From Acidimicrobiia bacterium (GTDB lineage Bacteria; Actinomycetota; Acidimicrobiia; IMCC26256; BP-133), in NCBI GenBank assembly GCA_025923175.1, contig JAICGL010000132.1, forward strand, positions 1-8,880: 8,880 nucleotides of DNA. The letters are read 5' to 3'. Position numbers and translations under genes: made by a program. The notes beneath the pieces were generated by a model, which saw only the letters and a program-made list of their open reading frames with translations, did not search any database and was not told where the DNA came from. Positions within the stretch are counted from its first letter, which is position 1. Every line of letters starts with the position of its first letter. Below, in pieces: positions 7,429 through 8,880 of this stretch.

Positions 7429-8261
7429 GCGTGGGCCTCCTGCCCGAGATAGGCGTCTCGGACCGCCTGGTCGCTGCCGACCTCGCTCGGGGTGCCGTCG
7501 GCGATGCAGCGGCCGAAGTCGAGGACGCTCACCCGGTCGGAGATGTCCATGATCACGCCCATGTCGTGCTCGATGAGGACGGTCGTCACACCGGCCAGGT
7601 CGTTGACGTCGAGGATGAAGCGGGCCATGTCTTCCTTCTCCTCGGCGTTCATGCCAGCCATGGGCTCGTCGAGGAGGAGCAGCGCCGGCTGCATGGCGAG
7701 CGCCCGGCCGAGCTCGACCCGCTTCTGGAAGCCGTACGCCAGTGCGCCGACCTGCTTATTGCGGACGGGCTGGATCTCGAGGAGGTCGATGACCTCCTCC
7801 ACCAGTTCCCGCTCCCTGATCTCCTGGCGCTGCGCCGGGCCGTAGTAGAGGAACGAGGTCAGGAGGTTGTGGCGCATGTGGGTGTGGCGGCCGAGCATGA
7901 TGTTCTCCAGCACCGTCATATGCCGGAACAGCTCGATGTTCTGAAAGGTGCGGGCGACGCCGAGGCGGGCGATCGCGCCCGGCTTGGTGCGGACGAGGTT
8001 GCGGGCGCCCCGCTTCCCGCCGTGGAAGACGATCTCCCCGACCTGGGGCCGGTACAGGCCGCTGATGCAGTTCAGCAGACTCGTCTTTCCCGCCCCGTTC
8101 GGGCCGATGATGGCGTGGATGTCGCCCTGGGAGACGTTGAAGTTCACCCCGTCGAGGGCGCGGACACCCCCGAACCGGAGCGTGATGTCCCGGATCTCCA
8201 TCTGCAACGCTCCGGCCTCGAGCGTGCTGCCATTCAGGTCATGCCGGTAGGCCCGGGCCAC
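7425..8261 (-). CDS. livG: LivG-type ATP-binding protein of the ABC importer, first gene of the operon
   Basis: This is the second ATPase subunit of the importer. Numbered from the most upstream GTG (8267), it has Walker A GPNGAGKTS (55-63), the LivG-specific insert region between Walker A and signature (about 85-150), signature LAYGFQKRVELGRAL (176-190), Walker B LLLLDEPMAGMN (196-207) and the switch His in EHDM (233-236). LAYGxQ in place of LSGGQ is normal for LivG. The start is uncertain. GTG 8267 abuts the Shine-Dalgarno, GTG 8261 has AGGGGAGG at five bases and is chosen here, and ATG 8201 has GGAG at eight bases and begins exactly at the conserved domain (MEIRDITLRFGG). Codons between 8261 and 8201 end mostly in G or C, which favours a longer protein of 278 residues. 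Its stop overlaps the next gene by four bases. Confidence 0.93.
   Translation of the reverse strand: MARAYRHDLNGSTLEAGALQMEIRDITLRFGGVRALDGVNFNVSQGDIHAIIGPNGAGKTSLLNCISGLYRPQVGEIVFHGGKRGARNLVRTKPGAIARLGVARTFQNIELFRHMTVLENIMLGRHTHMRHNLLTSFLYYGPAQRQEIRERELVEEVIDLLEIQPVRNKQVGALAYGFQKRVELGRALAMQPALLLLDEPMAGMNAEEKEDMARFILDVNDLAGVTTVLIEHDMGVIMDISDRVSVLDFGRCIADGTPSEVGSDQAVRDAYLGQEAHA
7436..7441 (-). promoter_or_regulatory. Shine-Dalgarno of the acyl-CoA synthetase gene, inside livG
   Basis: AGGAGG on the minus strand is seven bases before the GTG at 7428 and lies within the last codons of livG. It supports the GTG start and the 4-base stop/start overlap. Confidence 0.75.
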
Positions 8262-8266
8262 ACCCA

Positions 8267-8274
8267 CCTCCCCT
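8267..8274 (-). promoter_or_regulatory. Shine-Dalgarno of livG
   Basis: AGGGGAGG on the minus strand lies five bases upstream of GTG 8261 and directly touches GTG 8267. This argues for the former as the operon's first start codon. I saw no convincing -35/-10 pair for the operon in the 180 or so bases upstream. Confidence 0.6.
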
Positions 8275-8430
8275 ACGGGAATTCGGTTGCAGCTTATTCA
8301 ACTCGCGGGCCAACCCCCTGCAGCAGCCCGGGCATCGCACATGACGGCCCAGCGAGACGATCAGGAGCCTGTGACGGCCGCCGAAACCATCCTCTATGGG
8401 AAATCCAGGCTCAAGGCTCCCGGGCGGAGC

Positions 8431-8442
8431 GACGATATAGTC
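8431..8442 (+). promoter_or_regulatory. Likely -10 element of the tRNA-Asn gene, near-palindromic
   Basis: GACGATATAGTC contains TATAGT (8436-8441), a good -10 match about fifteen bases upstream of the mature tRNA 5' end. No TTGACA-like -35 is seen at 16-18 bases. The 12-mer is symmetric at 10 of 12 positions, so TATATC is presented on the minus strand as well. Confidence 0.4.
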
Positions 8443-8455
8443 TCCGCAAGATCGT

Positions 8456-8530
8456 TCCGGGGTAGCTCAGTGGCAGAGCGGGCGCCTGTTAAGCGCTTGG
8501 TCGGGAGTTCGAATCTCCCCCCCGGAGCCA
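8456..8530 (+). tRNA. tRNA-Asn (anticodon GTT), with encoded CCA
   Basis: The full cloverleaf can be drawn. The acceptor stem is TCCGGGG (8456-8462) with CCCCGGA (8520-8526). The D stem is GCTC/GAGC. The anticodon stem is GGCGC/GCGCT (one G-U pair) around loop CTGTTAA, with anticodon GTT at 8488-8490. The T stem is GGGAG/CTCCC with loop TTCGAAT. The discriminator is G8527 and the CCA end at 8528-8530 is encoded. GTT reads AAC/AAU, and a G discriminator suits asparagine. It is divergent from the transporter operon and converges on the gene at 8537, leaving six bases. tRNA genes are frequent integration sites, but no integrase or repeated tRNA 3' end is present in the window. Confidence 0.97.
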
Positions 8531-8536
8531 CTCCTC

Positions 8537-8880
8537 TCAGACGGTGCAGGACACGCCGGCCCGGAGAGCCTTCACCCGGGCGCTGTCGCCCGAGCCTTCG
8601 AGTTCGCCGGAGATGACGTTGTTCGCACCCCTGATCGCGAACGTCGGGCCGGCAACCGAGACCGCTGGGCCGTAAGCCGCCTTCACCGCTGCCAGGGTTG
8701 AGCCGATCCCGATGCCCTTGTCGGTCTTGAGACCGCCGGAGGACGGCGCGGTGGCGCCGAGTGACCAGCCGGCGAGGCCGGGGGTGCCGCCCGACTGGGA
8801 GGTCACCTCGTTGACGAGGTCGTTGAGGTCCTTCCACCCAAAGATTCGTGTCGCACCGCAGTTGGCGTTGGCCGGGACCG
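8537..8880 (-). CDS. Unrecognised protein, C-terminal part only, probably exported
   Basis: The frame is open from the window edge to the TGA at 8537, giving 113 visible residues, and the start lies outside. The GTG at 8806 is an internal valine, because the frame continues upstream through FGWKDLNDLVNEV. I do not recognise the family. The segment is small-residue and Gly/Ser/Thr-rich, with the block KTDKGIGIGSTLAAVKAAYG (about 65-84 of the visible part). A GxGxGSTxxxVKxxYG pattern recalls short repeats in actinobacterial secreted proteins, but that is only a resemblance. One cysteine near the visible N-terminus (NCGA) and one at the very end (SCTV) could form a disulfide, consistent with export. 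Codons end mostly in G or C, supporting real coding. The stop is six bases from the convergent tRNA. Confidence 0.75.
   Translation of the reverse strand, partial: VPANANCGATRIFGWKDLNDLVNEVTSQSGGTPGLAGWSLGATAPSSGGLKTDKGIGIGSTLAAVKAAYGPAVSVAGPTFAIRGANNVISGELEGSGDSARVKALRAGVSCTV
8577..8592. other. Perfect 6-bp hairpin inside the partial gene, downstream of the tRNA
   Basis: CGGGCG and CGCCCG flank a CTGT loop. It is 46 bases past the tRNA 3' end and could help end tRNA transcription, but no T-run follows and it lies within coding sequence, so it may be chance in GC-rich DNA. Confidence 0.25.

Noticed and set aside
7700..7745. LAYGFQ instead of LSGGQ in LivG as a possible defect
   Set aside because: LAYGxQ-type signatures are the norm for LivG subunits, so this is family character and not a lesion.
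6217..8465. Plus-strand open frames of about 360-400 codons opposite the synthetase and livG
   Set aside because: Same shadow effect: the minus strand carries intact Walker and ANL motifs here, and the second frame runs to the edge of the tRNA gene without a recognisable domain.
8456..8530. tRNA-Asn as an integration (att) site for a mobile element
   Set aside because: No integrase, transposase or second copy of the tRNA 3' end is visible in the window.
8287..8616. Plus-strand 109-codon open frame across the tRNA-Asn gene
   Set aside because: It reads straight through a perfect tRNA cloverleaf and then antisense to another gene, with no good ribosome-binding site.

Overview
The window is GC-rich (about two thirds G+C by eye), with GC-ending codons, GTG and TTG starts, a lipoprotein-type solute-binding protein, and a tRNA gene that encodes its own CCA. 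This fits an actinobacterium; the protein style suggests Acidimicrobiia or a relative, but that placement is an inference.

Almost everything from about 8261 down to 114 is one seven-gene minus-strand operon. In transcription order it holds: a LivG-type ATPase (8261-7425), a large AMP-forming long-chain acyl-CoA synthetase-like enzyme (7428-5434), a LivH permease (5437-4529), a LivM permease (4527-3469), a Liv-type solute-binding lipoprotein (3425-2211), a LivF-type ATPase (2202-1354), and a PaaK-like adenylate-forming protein (1328-114). Two junctions are 4-base stop/start overlaps, one has a single-base gap, and the rest are 8 to 43 bases apart. A GC-rich hairpin lies just past the last stop codon.

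Together the genes encode a complete branched-chain-amino-acid-family (HAAT) ABC importer plus two different CoA-ligase-family proteins. The simplest reading is uptake of a carboxylic acid (aromatic, fatty or steroid-like) with CoA activation at the membrane, rather than leucine transport. The substrate cannot be read from the sequence. The last gene is unusual: it has a PaaK fold signature but lacks both the Ser/Thr/Gly-rich ATP loop and the C-terminal catalytic lysine.

Upstream of the operon, on the plus strand, is a complete tRNA-Asn(GTT) gene (8456-8530). It converges, with six bases between, on the 3' end of a minus-strand gene for an unrecognised, probably exported protein (8880-8537) whose 5' part lies outside the window. 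I found no mobile element, CRISPR array, regulator gene or phage gene. The architecture is of a recurring type, and I do not see a clearly new system. The features most worth following up are the degenerate PaaK-like protein, the tandem 30-bp duplication at the start of livH, and the conserved-looking C-terminal tails on LivF and the acyl-CoA synthetase.
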